In this document: piece after piece, positions 34,179 to 43,047 of the stretch
Position numbering within the stretch: position 1 is the stretch's first letter
How the letters are laid out: every line of letters begins with the position of its first letter
Origin: Pollutibacter soli
GTDB taxonomy: Bacteria; Bacteroidota; Bacteroidia; Chitinophagales; Chitinophagaceae
Direction of reading: 5' to 3'
DNA: 64,000 nucleotides
NCBI GenBank assembly: GCA_029269725.1
Contig: JARJHS010000001.1
Location: 248,001 to 312,000 of the forward strand
Notes under the pieces: generated by a model
Told to the model about the DNA's origin: nothing
The model's input: the letters and a program-made list of their open reading frames with translations, nothing else
The model's database searches: none
Translations under genes and position numbers: made by a program

Positions 34179-36170
34179 ATGGGCAGGAAAAATTCTTCAG
34201 CAAAAAAGAACAAGCCACATCCACATAGTTATACCGGTATATTGGATATTACCAAATCCGGTATGGCTTTCGTTATCGTAGATGGTTTGAAACAGGATAT
34301 ACTTGTAAGGCCTGGCGACTATCGCAAAGCCTTTCATGGCGATAAAGTTGTAGTTCAGCTTAAACAGGGCAACCTGCGAACCGGTCGACTTCAAGGCCAG
34401 GTGATTGAAATTCTTGAAAGAAAGCAAACCGAATTTATTGGTCATGTTGAAGTGAATGATGATTTTGCTTTTTTTATTCCGGATAGCGGGAAGTCCACGC
34501 CTGATTTTTTTGTGCCGCTTTCACAACTCAATGGCGCAGTTAACGGAGATCGGGTGGTAGTAAAACTTTTAGAATGGAATCGCGATGAAAAGAATCCGAA
34601 GGGAACAGTGCTCACTGTGATCGAAGGAGAGAATCAGAATGACATCGCAATGAAAGAACTGATTGTGCAGAATGGATTCCCTCTTGAATTTTCCGAAGAC
34701 ACCGTCGAAGAATCCGAACGGATATCCGAAGGGGTAAGTGCTACCGACCTTGAAAACAGGAAGGATATGAGGAAAATCCTGACGATCACTATCGATCCCG
34801 TTGATGCCAAGGATTTTGATGATGCCATCAGTTTTCGCGTCCTGAAGAAAGGGGAGTATGAAATCGGAGTTCATATTGCTGATGTGAGTCATTTCGTTGA
34901 GACAGGAACAGCCCTCGACAATGAAGCTTATGAACGTGCAACTTCAGTTTACCTGCCTGATCGGGTGGTTCCGATGCTTCCTGAACGGATTTCGAACGAA
35001 CTCTGCTCTTTACGTCCAAAAGAAGACAAGCTTACATATTCGTGCATATTTCAGATGAATTCAAAAGCTGAAATAAAACAGTATTGGATTGGCAGAACGA
35101 TTATTCACTCCGATTACCGCTTCACATATGAGGAGGTACAGGATATAATCGAAACCCGGGCGGGAATGTATGCTACCGAGGTATTGGTACTAAATGACCT
35201 AGCTCAGCGTTTCAGAAAGGCAAGATTTAAAAACGGCGCGATCAACTTTTCTTCGCAGGAAGTAAGGTTTAAGCTGGATGAGAATAACAAACCCATCGGC
35301 ATAGTAATAAAGGAAAGTAAGGAAGCGCATCAATTGATCGAAGAGTTTATGTTGCTTGCAAACAGGGTTGTGGCGGAAAAAGTTTCTGGCGTAAAAATCA
35401 ATAAGAAACCGATACCGTTCCCTTACAGGGTGCACGATCAGCCTGATGAAGAAAAACTGATTCCATTTATTGAATTTGCGAAAAAGTTTGGTCACCGTTT
35501 CGAAACACAATCGCCGGAAGCAATTGCATCGTCATTCAACAGAATGCTGACAGCTGCGAAAGGATTGCCCGAACAGCATGTGCTGGAGCAACTGGGTATA
35601 AGGACGATGGCGAAAGCCGTATACACGTCTGAAAATATTGGGCACTACGGTCTTGGATTCGAGCACTATTGTCATTTCACTTCGCCGATCCGCCGGTACC
35701 CGGATATTTTGGTGCATAGGATTCTGACGCAGGTGCTGACGGAAAAGGTAAAGGCAGATAAAAAGCTGGAAGAGAAGTGCAAGCATTGCAGTGAGCGTGA
35801 AAGAGCTGCAATGGAAACTGAAAGAGCTGCCAATAAGTATAAGCAGGTTGAATTTATGAGTCAGTTTATAGGTGAGGAATTCAAGGCAGTGATCAGCGGA
35901 GTTTCCAGTTTTGGTTTTTGGGCAGAAACTGTTGAACATAAATGCGAAGGACTGGTAAGTGTTTTCAGTCTGCAGGAGTTTGATGATTTCAGACTTATCG
36001 AATCCGAATATTGCCTTGCAGGAAGAAGAAGCGGTCGAACGTTTCGGATAGGCGATAACGTTACAATCAGAGTGATAGCTGCCAATCTAACAAAAAGGCA
36101 GCTCGATTACGAATGGGTGTTGCAGTCGGATGCTATATTAACAACGAAGAAAAAGAAAAAAGGGAAATAA
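34179..36170 (+). CDS. rnr: Ribonuclease R
   Basis: 3'-to-5' exoribonuclease able to digest structured RNA. In order: a cold-shock/OB region, the RNB catalytic domain with DPVDAKDFDDAIS (the metal-binding Asp residues), ADVSHFVETGTALDNEA, HFTSPIRRYPDILVHR, then a C-terminal S1 domain (VISGVSSFGFWAE) and a Lys-rich tail ending KKKKKGK. At 663 aa it is slightly shorter than enterobacterial RNase R but has all the domains. It follows lpxK by 28 bp. Confidence 0.96.
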   Translation: MGRKNSSAKKNKPHPHSYTGILDITKSGMAFVIVDGLKQDILVRPGDYRKAFHGDKVVVQLKQGNLRTGRLQGQVIEILERKQTEFIGHVEVNDDFAFFIPDSGKSTPDFFVPLSQLNGAVNGDRVVVKLLEWNRDEKNPKGTVLTVIEGENQNDIAMKELIVQNGFPLEFSEDTVEESERISEGVSATDLENRKDMRKILTITIDPVDAKDFDDAISFRVLKKGEYEIGVHIADVSHFVETGTALDNEAYERATSVYLPDRVVPMLPERISNELCSLRPKEDKLTYSCIFQMNSKAEIKQYWIGRTIIHSDYRFTYEEVQDIIETRAGMYATEVLVLNDLAQRFRKARFKNGAINFSSQEVRFKLDENNKPIGIVIKESKEAHQLIEEFMLLANRVVAEKVSGVKINKKPIPFPYRVHDQPDEEKLIPFIEFAKKFGHRFETQSPEAIASSFNRMLTAAKGLPEQHVLEQLGIRTMAKAVYTSENIGHYGLGFEHYCHFTSPIRRYPDILVHRILTQVLTEKVKADKKLEEKCKHCSERERAAMETERAANKYKQVEFMSQFIGEEFKAVISGVSSFGFWAETVEHKCEGLVSVFSLQEFDDFRLIESEYCLAGRRSGRTFRIGDNVTIRVIAANLTKRQLDYEWVLQSDAILTTKKKKKGK

Positions 36171-36188
36171 TAAATTCTGCAGATTACA

Positions 36189-37160
36189 ATGGCAATGCAC
36201 AAGTTTGAAGAACTGTTACCCCGTTTTGAAGCTTATTTTAATCAGAGGCATTTCCCTCTTCAACCTTCGACTCTTTACGACCCCGCAGAATATTTTCTGG
36301 GTCTGGGAGGAAAAAGGGTGAGACCGGTGATGAGCCTGATGGGCAATGAACTTTTTGATGAAATATTACCTGACGCTTTTCATCTCGCCGCAGCGGTAGA
36401 ACTTTTTCACAATTTCACATTGATGCATGACGATATTATGGACAAAGCCCCGTTGAGGCGCGGAAAGCCAACGGTTCATGCTGCCTATGGTGAGGCAACT
36501 GCGTTATTGGGTGGCGATGTGATGCTTGTTGTAGCTTATGAATACCTGAATAAAATTGATGTTCATTATCTGAAAAGAATAATGCACTTATTTAACCGGA
36601 CAGCGATGGAAGTTTGCGAAGGGCAACAACTGGATATGGATTTTGAAAAAGCGGCGACAGTTGATTTGCCGGCGTATATAAAAATGATTGAGTTAAAAAC
36701 TTCCGTTTTGCTCGCTGCCAGTTTACAAATGGGAGCTATTCTTGGTGGCGCCGGAGAAAACAACCAGCATCATCTGTATGAATTTGGTAAAAACCTGGGG
36801 ATCGCGTTCCAGGTGCAGGACGACTACCTGGATGCATTTGGTGATCCCGAAAAATTCGGAAAACAGGTAGGCGGTGATATCATGGCGAACAAGAAAACAT
36901 TTTTAATGATTCATGCACTTGCCACATCAAAAGGTGAATCAAAAAAAGAATTGGAACATCTCCTGACAACTAACGGCCCAGACAAAGTTGAAAAAGTATT
37001 AAACATTTTCAGATCCTGCGGCATTGATGCATGGGCCAAGGATCTGAAAGAAACTTACATAACTAAAGCAATGTATCACCTGGAAGAAATTGCTGTGATA
37101 TCTTCCCGTAAAAAGCCCCTGACTGAGCTGGCTGCGTACCTGGTGCAAAGAGAGAAGTAG
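36189..37160 (+). CDS. Polyprenyl (geranylgeranyl/farnesyl-type) diphosphate synthase
   Basis: All-trans prenyl transferase of 323 aa. The first aspartate-rich motif is LMHDDIMD with RRGKPTVH after it, and the second is VQDDYLDAFGD. The fifth residue before the first Asp is Phe (FTLMHDD), a feature that in characterised enzymes blocks long chains, so a C15-C20 product is more likely than a quinone tail; this is inference. The gene starts 18 bp after rnr. Confidence 0.92.
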   Translation: MAMHKFEELLPRFEAYFNQRHFPLQPSTLYDPAEYFLGLGGKRVRPVMSLMGNELFDEILPDAFHLAAAVELFHNFTLMHDDIMDKAPLRRGKPTVHAAYGEATALLGGDVMLVVAYEYLNKIDVHYLKRIMHLFNRTAMEVCEGQQLDMDFEKAATVDLPAYIKMIELKTSVLLAASLQMGAILGGAGENNQHHLYEFGKNLGIAFQVQDDYLDAFGDPEKFGKQVGGDIMANKKTFLMIHALATSKGESKKELEHLLTTNGPDKVEKVLNIFRSCGIDAWAKDLKETYITKAMYHLEEIAVISSRKKPLTELAAYLVQREK

Positions 37161-37313
37161 TTGCGGGTTCCGGATGTGCTATCAATGTATAAATGCCTAG
37201 GGTATTTGGCCAGAAGGCAGTGGCCAGTGGGCTTCGATAGCTATCGGAGGACACAGTCGTGATCATTTCAACTTCCATTTTTTTACAACCTGCCTGCCGG
37301 CAAGCAGGCTGCC

Positions 37314-37367
37314 AACCGACAACTGCCAGCGAAACTATGCACCAAGAGCATTGAACTATGAACTATT
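37314..37367. repeat. Short repeats before permease gene: partial heptads
   Basis: AACTATG AACTATT at 37354-37367 are two copies of the AACTNNN heptad. Just upstream at about 37292-37312 lies a GCCTGC/GCAGGC inverted repeat, and a GATAGCTATC palindrome lies near 37235. The 238-bp gap (37161-37398) holds no gene. Confidence 0.55.
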
Positions 37368-37398
37368 TATCATTATCTTAACCGGATAAATCCGTTAC

Positions 37399-39072
37399 AT
37401 GGCAAATTCGGTTTTCCGGAAAAAATCAATTGAAAAATTACTTACTGAATCAGAGGCAGGTGGAACAGATGGTCTGCACGGCGGAAAGATGTCGAAAGTC
37501 CTTACTGTCAGGGATCTCACCCTGATGGGTGTTGCTGCTGTTATCGGCGCCGGGATTTTTTCAACCATTGGATCTGCAGCATATGATGGCGGACCCGGTT
37601 CGATCTTGTTGTTCATTATCACAGCTGTTACCTGCGGATTTACCGCATTGTGTTACGCAGAGTTTGCTTCGCGTATACCCTTGTCCGGTAGTGCATATAC
37701 TTATTCATACGTGACTTTTGGGGAAGTTATTGCCTGGATAATTGGATGGGCGCTGATACTTGAATATGCTATCGGAAATATTGTTGTGGCTATCAGCTGG
37801 AGCGCTTATTTCAACAATATATTAAAGGCAATCGGATTACATCTTCCGGAAAACCTCACCACCGGGTACCACTCTGCAAAACTCGCTTATGAAGAAGCTA
37901 TCGCCGAAAACTTACCGGTTGCTGATCTTATCTGGAACACCGCTCCAAAAATCGGTCCGTTTAGATTTATCATTAATCTGCCGGCTTTTATCGTGGTAGC
38001 ATTAGTTACTTTACTTGCATACATCGGTATACAGGAAAGTAAGCGCACGGCTAATTTTATGGTGCTGCTAAAGATCGTTGTACTGGTATTTATCGCAGCA
38101 ATTGGGCTATGGTATATATTTTCAAATGATACAACTGGAAACTGGACGCCATTTCTTCCGAACGGAATGTCGGGTGTGTTGAAAGGCGTGTCTGCTGTAT
38201 TCTTCGCCTATATTGGTTTTGATGCGATCTCTACTACAGCAGAGGAATGTAAGAATCCCCAACGTGATCTTCCGAAGAGTATGTTAAATTCCTTGCTGAT
38301 TTGTACGGTGATTTATATCGTTACTGCTCTTGTTATCACTGGGATGGTAAACTATTCCGAATTTAAAGGTGTTGCTGATCCGCTCGCTTACGTGTTTGAA
38401 AAAATCAACATGAAGAAGATCGGGTTTATTATTTCAATCAGCGCGGTTGTAGCTGCGACCAGTGTATTACTCGTGTTTCAGCTGGGGCAGCCACGCATCT
38501 GGATGGCCATGAGTCGCGATGGATTGCTTCCTCCGAAATTTGGAAAAATTCATAGTCGGTTTAAAACTCCATCATTCGCAACGCTTTTATCCGGCGCCCT
38601 GGTAGCCATCCTTGTGCTTTTCGCAGATGATGGTTTAATGACAGATCTTACTTCCATCGGTACCCTTTTTGCTTTTGTTCTGGTAAGTGGCGGAGTATTA
38701 CTTCTTCCAAAAATTGCAAAACAACCAGGGAAATTCAGTTTGTTATATATCAATGGAAAATGGATTGTGCCAGCTCTGTACATTTTATTTGTGTTTCTGA
38801 TGCGGGAAAGGATCATGAATGATTTGAGCAAAATCGGTTCCGAAGGCTACCAGGAACTTTTATTTATTCTTTTTATCATCATCGCCGGCGTATTTGCGAT
38901 ACTGAGTTTTGTAAGGAATTACTCACTCATACCTGTGTTGGGAGTACTTTGTTGTATGTATCTGATGATAGAGATACCTGCAAAAAGCTGGCTGGTATTT
39001 TTCGGATGGATGGCGTTAGGGCTTGCTATTTATTTTCTTTATGGATTCAGAAGAAGCAGGCTAACAACCTAA
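37399..39072 (+). CDS. APC-superfamily amino acid permease (cationic amino acid transporter type)
   Basis: A 557-aa inner-membrane transporter with about 12-14 hydrophobic segments. The first segment carries the APC substrate-binding motif GVAAVIGAGIFSTIGSAA (GAGIF). Other typical parts are FFAYIGFDAISTTAEECKNP in pieces near residue 275 and RIWMAMSRDGLLP near 360. The extra loop near residues 150-185 and the C-terminal additional segments match the eukaryotic-CAT-like bacterial branch. Single gene. Confidence 0.93.
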   Translation: MANSVFRKKSIEKLLTESEAGGTDGLHGGKMSKVLTVRDLTLMGVAAVIGAGIFSTIGSAAYDGGPGSILLFIITAVTCGFTALCYAEFASRIPLSGSAYTYSYVTFGEVIAWIIGWALILEYAIGNIVVAISWSAYFNNILKAIGLHLPENLTTGYHSAKLAYEEAIAENLPVADLIWNTAPKIGPFRFIINLPAFIVVALVTLLAYIGIQESKRTANFMVLLKIVVLVFIAAIGLWYIFSNDTTGNWTPFLPNGMSGVLKGVSAVFFAYIGFDAISTTAEECKNPQRDLPKSMLNSLLICTVIYIVTALVITGMVNYSEFKGVADPLAYVFEKINMKKIGFIISISAVVAATSVLLVFQLGQPRIWMAMSRDGLLPPKFGKIHSRFKTPSFATLLSGALVAILVLFADDGLMTDLTSIGTLFAFVLVSGGVLLLPKIAKQPGKFSLLYINGKWIVPALYILFVFLMRERIMNDLSKIGSEGYQELLFILFIIIAGVFAILSFVRNYSLIPVLGVLCCMYLMIEIPAKSWLVFFGWMALGLAIYFLYGFRRSRLTT

Positions 39073-39172
39073 AATCGCAACTTTTCTAAAAAACTGCTGT
39101 GGAAATTGATTTTTGTTCTTCTCTTCAGAAAAACTTAAATTAGGATAGATCTTTCACTTAAATCTGCAGTTT

Positions 39173-39637
39173 ATGAACCTCATTCAACGATTGGAAAAAT
39201 GGGGTGATACTCATCACCCGAAATGGCTTGATTTCATCCGGATTGTTTTGGGCATTTTCCTGTTCCTAAAAGGTTTGGAATTTGTAAACAATATGGATCA
39301 GCTGACAAACACAATCAGCTCCGGCAGTTTTATGACAGCAATGTCAGCAGGTGTTCTTGCACACTATGTTGTTTTTGCACACATTATAGGTGGCATATTA
39401 ATCGCTTTTGGACTACTAACCCGTTTCGCCTGCATTATTCAGATACCAATACTTCTCGGGGCGCTGTTCGTCGTTAACGCACAAGGAGGAATATTTACAC
39501 CTTTCACAGAAATCTGGATGGCAATCCTGGTTTTGTTGTTGCTGGGATTCTTCCTGATCGAAGGGAGTGGACCGATTTCCGTCGACCACTATATGGGAAC
39601 GCATACAGAAAAAGAAGGTGGTGTTCTGAAAAAATAA
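39173..39637 (+). CDS. DoxX-family membrane protein
   Basis: A four-helix inner-membrane protein of 154 aa. Features: an amphipathic N-terminus (MNLIQRLEKWGDTHHPKW), LDFIRIVLGIFLFLKG, HIIGGILIAFGLLTRFAC and FTEIWMAILVLLLLG. DoxX proteins have been linked to redox and stress systems but the function here is not indicated by context. Single gene. Confidence 0.85.
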   Translation: MNLIQRLEKWGDTHHPKWLDFIRIVLGIFLFLKGLEFVNNMDQLTNTISSGSFMTAMSAGVLAHYVVFAHIIGGILIAFGLLTRFACIIQIPILLGALFVVNAQGGIFTPFTEIWMAILVLLLLGFFLIEGSGPISVDHYMGTHTEKEGGVLKK

Positions 39638-39693
39638 CTAAGCTCTATTCTGCTTTATGCTTCCATCCGCTTAAGCGGGTGCGGGATTTTATG

Positions 39694-39701
39694 TAAATTT
39701 G
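39694..39701 (+). promoter_or_regulatory. Likely -7 element for DUF2027-Smr gene
   Basis: TAAATTTG fits TAnnTTTG and is 34 bp before ATG 39736. A 12-bp palindrome CCGCTTAAGCGG lies just upstream (39667-39678) in place of a recognisable -33 box and could be an operator. Confidence 0.4.
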
Positions 39702-39735
39702 CTGTCCTGTAATAAATATCAGGAGTGAGCAAGAA

Positions 39736-40758
39736 ATGAAATATCAGCAGGGTGACAGGGTTTTGTTATTACACTCAGGAGAGGAGGGAGAAATTATTGA
39801 CTTCATCAATGAGAAAATGGTGACGGTTGAAGTCAATGGTGTACAATTTCCTGTTCATACCGACCAGATTGATTTTCCCTATTTCAGCCGGTTCACTAAG
39901 AAAAATGCACAACCAGTTAAAAAAATTGCGCCCAAAATCGAGTCGCTGAAAAGAGAAAAGCCTTCGGCGAAATATAAGGTTGACAATGGAGTATGGTTGA
40001 TATTTCTCCCCGTTTTTGATAAGGATATTTTTGATGATGACGTTGTGGATTATTTCAAAATATTTCTTGTAAATCAAACATCCGATCATCTCAACTTCAA
40101 CTATACATTAAAGTATATCTCCGGGTCCGATTTCGGGTTGAAAAATGAAATTTTACCGTGGGCTGATTTTTATTTGCACGATGTACCTTTTGACAGAGTG
40201 AACGACAATCCGAAATTTGAATTTGAATTCTCGTTGAAGATCCCGGATAAAAAGAAGGCTGCACATTTTGAAGCATCTGTCAAGGTAAAGCCAAAACAGT
40301 TTTTTCAGAAGGTGGAGGAGATCCGGATGAAGCAGCTGGCGCACTTTTCGTATTTGTTGTTCAATGAATATCCGGAAAGGGTGGAAGAGGAAAAGGAAAC
40401 GAACTTCAATTTACTTTCGAAAGCCGGGTATCGTGTATACCAGGCCGATAGAGCGGGAACTTATATTGAACAGGCGAGATCAGTTGTAGATTTACACATA
40501 GAGAAACTTGATGATCGTTGGGAGAAACTGGATACCTATGCAATCCTGGATCTGCAATTGAGAACGTTTGAAAAATATCTTGAACTGGCCATTTATCATC
40601 ATCTTGATTCGTTGATTATAATACATGGTGTAGGAAGTGGAAAGCTGCGTGATGAAATCCATGATCTTCTTCGTTTAAAAAAAGAAGTAAAGTCATTTGT
40701 AAACAGGTATCATCCTTCATTTGGTTACGGAGCGACAGAAATTTATTTTAATAAATAA
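39736..40758 (+). CDS. DUF2027 and Smr-domain protein
   Basis: A 340-aa cytoplasmic protein. The N-terminal about 60 residues (MKYQQGDRVLLLHSGEEGEI) are a small beta-barrel-like DUF2027 region; the middle is a beta-rich domain. The C-terminal Smr domain shows VDLHIEKL (DxH) and IIHGVGSGKLRDEIHDLL (HGxGxG), as in MutS2-type nicking domains. Smr proteins can nick DNA or cleave RNA. The stop codon is immediately followed by the first base of rnpB. Confidence 0.9.
   Translation: MKYQQGDRVLLLHSGEEGEIIDFINEKMVTVEVNGVQFPVHTDQIDFPYFSRFTKKNAQPVKKIAPKIESLKREKPSAKYKVDNGVWLIFLPVFDKDIFDDDVVDYFKIFLVNQTSDHLNFNYTLKYISGSDFGLKNEILPWADFYLHDVPFDRVNDNPKFEFEFSLKIPDKKKAAHFEASVKVKPKQFFQKVEEIRMKQLAHFSYLLFNEYPERVEEEKETNFNLLSKAGYRVYQADRAGTYIEQARSVVDLHIEKLDDRWEKLDTYAILDLQLRTFEKYLELAIYHHLDSLIIIHGVGSGKLRDEIHDLLRLKKEVKSFVNRYHPSFGYGATEIYFNK
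40720..40751 (+). promoter_or_regulatory. Possible rnpB promoter inside the 3' end of the Smr gene
   Basis: TTTG at 40720-40723 and TATTTTAA at 40744-40751, 20 bases apart, fit the -33/-7 layout imperfectly and would start transcription at about 40758, the exact 5' end of the RNase P RNA. Confidence 0.35.
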
Positions 40759-41162
40759 CTACAAACCGGGTCATCGCTTCATGAAAACATGGGGAGGAAA
40801 GTCCGGACAGCACAGAGCATCGTACCGGCGAACAACCGGGCTTGTCAGAGTTTTACTTTGGCGGGACAGATAGTGCCACAGAAAATAACAACCTGTCGGA
40901 TTTTTCCGGCAGGAAATGGTGAAAACGGGAGGTAAAAGCTTCCGGGGATAAATAGTAATATTTATTTCGGGTAAACCTTGCGTGCTGAAATGCCACATAG
41001 GTTCACGGATTCCGGGAAACCGGAAATCAGCTGACTCGGTTGATCTTCTTCGGGAGTCGTGAATGGGTAGGCAGATTGATTTCGCGAAGTAATTTGCGAA
41101 ACAGATAAATGATGACTATTCCGGTTTTACCGGGAAACAGAATCCGGCTTACAGGTTTGTAG
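40759..41162 (+). ncRNA. rnpB: RNase P RNA
   Basis: Catalytic RNA that matures tRNA 5' ends. The universal core GAGGAAAGTCCGGACA lies at 40794-40809 and the 3' core matches in ACAGAATCCGGCTTAC (41137-41152). Helix P1 is formed by CTACAAACC (40759-40767) and GGTTTGTAG (41154-41162), which defines the ends at about 404 nt. The ends are exact only to a few bases. The gene abuts the Smr gene, and a 72-bp palindrome and terminator follow. Confidence 0.95.
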
Positions 41163-41167
41163 TTTTT

Positions 41168-41239
41168 GGTTTTACGTTTAACGTTTAACGTTTAACGTTT
41201 AACGTTAAACGTTAAACGTTAAACGTTAAACGTAAAACC
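41168..41239. repeat. Perfect 72-bp palindrome made of heptad repeats
   Basis: The left half consists of TTTAACG units and the right half of TTAAACG units, each in 7-bp register; the whole of 41168-41239 equals its own reverse complement, with GG/CC at the ends. It begins 5 bp after rnpB. It could fold into a 36-bp hairpin with no loop in RNA, or extrude as a cruciform in DNA. Confidence 0.95.
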
Positions 41240-41265
41240 TCATATTTGACTCGCTCAAATAAATA

Positions 41266-41298
41266 ATAAAGCCCCATAACGGGGCTTTATCTCTTTTT
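41266..41298. terminator. Intrinsic terminator downstream of rnpB
   Basis: ATAAAGCCCC (41266-41275) pairs with GGGGCTTTAT (41281-41290) over a 5-base loop, followed on the plus strand by ctctttttttt. It probably ends rnpB and, less strongly, the convergent gene at 41332. Confidence 0.85.
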
Positions 41299-41331
41299 TT
41301 TACCTGCGATGCAGGCCCTACCAAAACCAAC

Positions 41332-42099
41332 TTATTTTTTAGCAGTTTTCGCTTTTGCGAAACTGTTGTATTTCAAATCCTGCGTGTGATTGAAATTAAT
41401 TTCCGCATCTGCTTTGCTGATCATTTCAGCAGAAGGATAGCTTTCCCAGATAACTGAAGCCTGGAAATCATTGTTCAGATCTTCGTCAGCACCGGACGCA
41501 ACTGATCCGTCGATTTTGATTCCGGCAACCTCTGCTGTGAATACATCATTCATGTCCACGTCTGCATTGTTACCAGCCTCTGCTCCGATTACTGTAATGT
41601 TTTCTGCTTTGAACTGGTCACCAATCATCTCATCAGCTGAATTGCTGCTGAAAGTGTTGCTCATATCAACAGTAGTTTCTTTTTTAAACTCATTGTTGAT
41701 TGCGCGGTCTGATTCACTGATCAGCATTGCCAGAGCTTTAAGTTTGCTCTCAGTTAAAGAATGACGCAGATTCGTGTAAGCTTCATTGTCAGATTTCCTG
41801 ATCATTTCTGCTGAAGGCAGATTGTAAAGCCTGTAAACATTGCGCTCATTTCTTTTAGCGGCTGGCTTTGCTGTTGAACAGCAGTCTTCGGTTTTTTCAG
41901 TCTTGTCAACGTTTGTCAATGCTGCACTTTTATTCAAAGTGTCATCATCCTGAACGAATGACATGGTTGAGAAAGCCATGCTTGCCATGAGGACGAAGGC
42001 ACTCAATTTTCCGGATAAACTCTTTCCGGTCCTCATGAGTTGGTTAGCTTGTTTAAGTGTTCCTGCCTTTGGAGTCACTTTTTCCATCTTACGTTTCAT
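41332..42099 (-). CDS. Exported protein of unknown family with internal repeats
   Basis: I do not recognise the family. The 255-aa product has about 30 polar N-terminal residues, then a hydrophobic stretch (LSAFVLMASMAFSTMSFV) that looks like a late signal peptide, then an acidic, repeat-rich body. PSAEMIRKSD (near 95) recurs as PSAEMISKAD (near 227), and acidic blocks VDMSNTF, VDMNDVF and EDLNNDF appear at about 35-residue spacing, suggesting a short beta-type repeat. It includes a Cys-Cys pair (DCCSTAK). It is a single gene with a long upstream gap. Export to periplasm or surface is likely; the role is unknown. Confidence 0.75.
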   Translation of the reverse strand: MKRKMEKVTPKAGTLKQANQLMRTGKSLSGKLSAFVLMASMAFSTMSFVQDDDTLNKSAALTNVDKTEKTEDCCSTAKPAAKRNERNVYRLYNLPSAEMIRKSDNEAYTNLRHSLTESKLKALAMLISESDRAINNEFKKETTVDMSNTFSSNSADEMIGDQFKAENITVIGAEAGNNADVDMNDVFTAEVAGIKIDGSVASGADEDLNNDFQASVIWESYPSAEMISKADAEINFNHTQDLKYNSFAKAKTAKK

Positions 42100-42715
42100 A
42101 TACTATCTATTGTTTACTTTTCTTGTTCTATTGTATGACAAAGATATAGTCTAAGACCGCTACCTTGTTATACATAATACTATGTCTGGTCAATAATCGT
42201 TATAAATGGTCAAGTATGTTGATGGTAGAAATTCCGCGGGTTGATTATCTGGTTAGGTCCCGGTGTCCGTAAGTGCCGGGGAGCGGAGGTTCAGGTTTCA
42301 AATGGCTGCGCAAAGTTAAATATTATCTTTCACATTTGCAAACACCCACTATCGCTTTTTTGAAATCTATCTAAAAACACCTCGTTTTCAAGTCTTCATT
42401 TACTAAAACGAAATCGTTCTACACTTATTTTATGAATAATCTTCAAAGAACTTTCTTTTTTCTAATATTAAGAGACGCAAAAATGAGATCATTGTTACAA
42501 ATGAAATGTTAACTATAAAAATCGCGGGATGGAAGCTGTTTAAAAAGGATGGCTGGCAGGTAAAGTTATTAGCGAAGCTTTTTGGGGCGCAGATTGGAGT
42601 AAAGAGGCAAAGATCAGGAATGGGGAAGCTCCCTTTTCCGGATTTCAAAAGCCGAGCTGGTTCAGGTGAACTCATCCCACCCGGAAAAGATGAACAACAA
42701 TAAAAATGAATTAGT
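42100..42715. other. Long intergenic region with one possible structured element
   Basis: No convincing gene. A short ORF (42216-42272, 18 codons) ends inside a CCCGG/CCGGG inverted repeat at about 42259-42280. The ORF at 42506-42703 (+) and its opposite-strand partner lack family resemblance and codon pattern, so I do not call them. Confidence 0.45.
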
Positions 42716-42865
42716 TTAGATAAGATCGAGTGCCTTCACAAAAGTGGTAACGACCGGTACAATCGTTATTGAAGTCATTGAAGGCAGATAAAAGTAAACG
42801 AGAACGGCAACTATCAGAGAAACGAAGAAAAGTAACCAATACATATTTTTCGATCTCTTATCCAT
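42716..42865 (-). CDS. Small single-pass membrane protein
   Basis: A 49-aa reading starting at ATG 42865 (MDKRSKNMYWLLFFVS): a basic N-terminus, a strong membrane helix (about residues 9-27) and a second moderately hydrophobic part. The charge pattern is right for a real small membrane protein, and the frame has a plausible start and no competing gene. The longer version from 42925 has a poor, non-basic extension. No strong ribosome-binding site, which is common in Bacteroidota. Function unknown. Confidence 0.5.
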   Translation of the reverse strand: MDKRSKNMYWLLFFVSLIVAVLVYFYLPSMTSITIVPVVTTFVKALDLI

Positions 42866-43047
42866 GCAGTTAAATTTTTCACGAAGATAAGGCCGCAACG
42901 GAGAAAAACAAATATTGAAACACAAACTCGTTGATTGAATATCAGAATAATGCCCTTGTTTATCTGAATTAGTCGGGATGTTTTGTGTAATTCCTACACT
43001 TTTTTAGTTTAAACACTATATTTAATCTCCCAAACTAACTTGCTCGT

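Noticed and set aside
37230..37320. GATAGCTATC and GCCTGC/GCAGGC inverted repeats as insertion-sequence ends
   Set aside because: No transposase remnant or target duplication nearby; too short to call a mobile element.
41170..41237. CRISPR-like array near rnpB
   Set aside because: Period is 7 bp with no unique spacers, and the halves are inverted copies of each other.
42506..42703. 65-codon plus-strand frame in the gap before malQ
   Set aside because: No recognisable domain or conservation pattern, an opposite-strand frame of similar quality, and no promoter.
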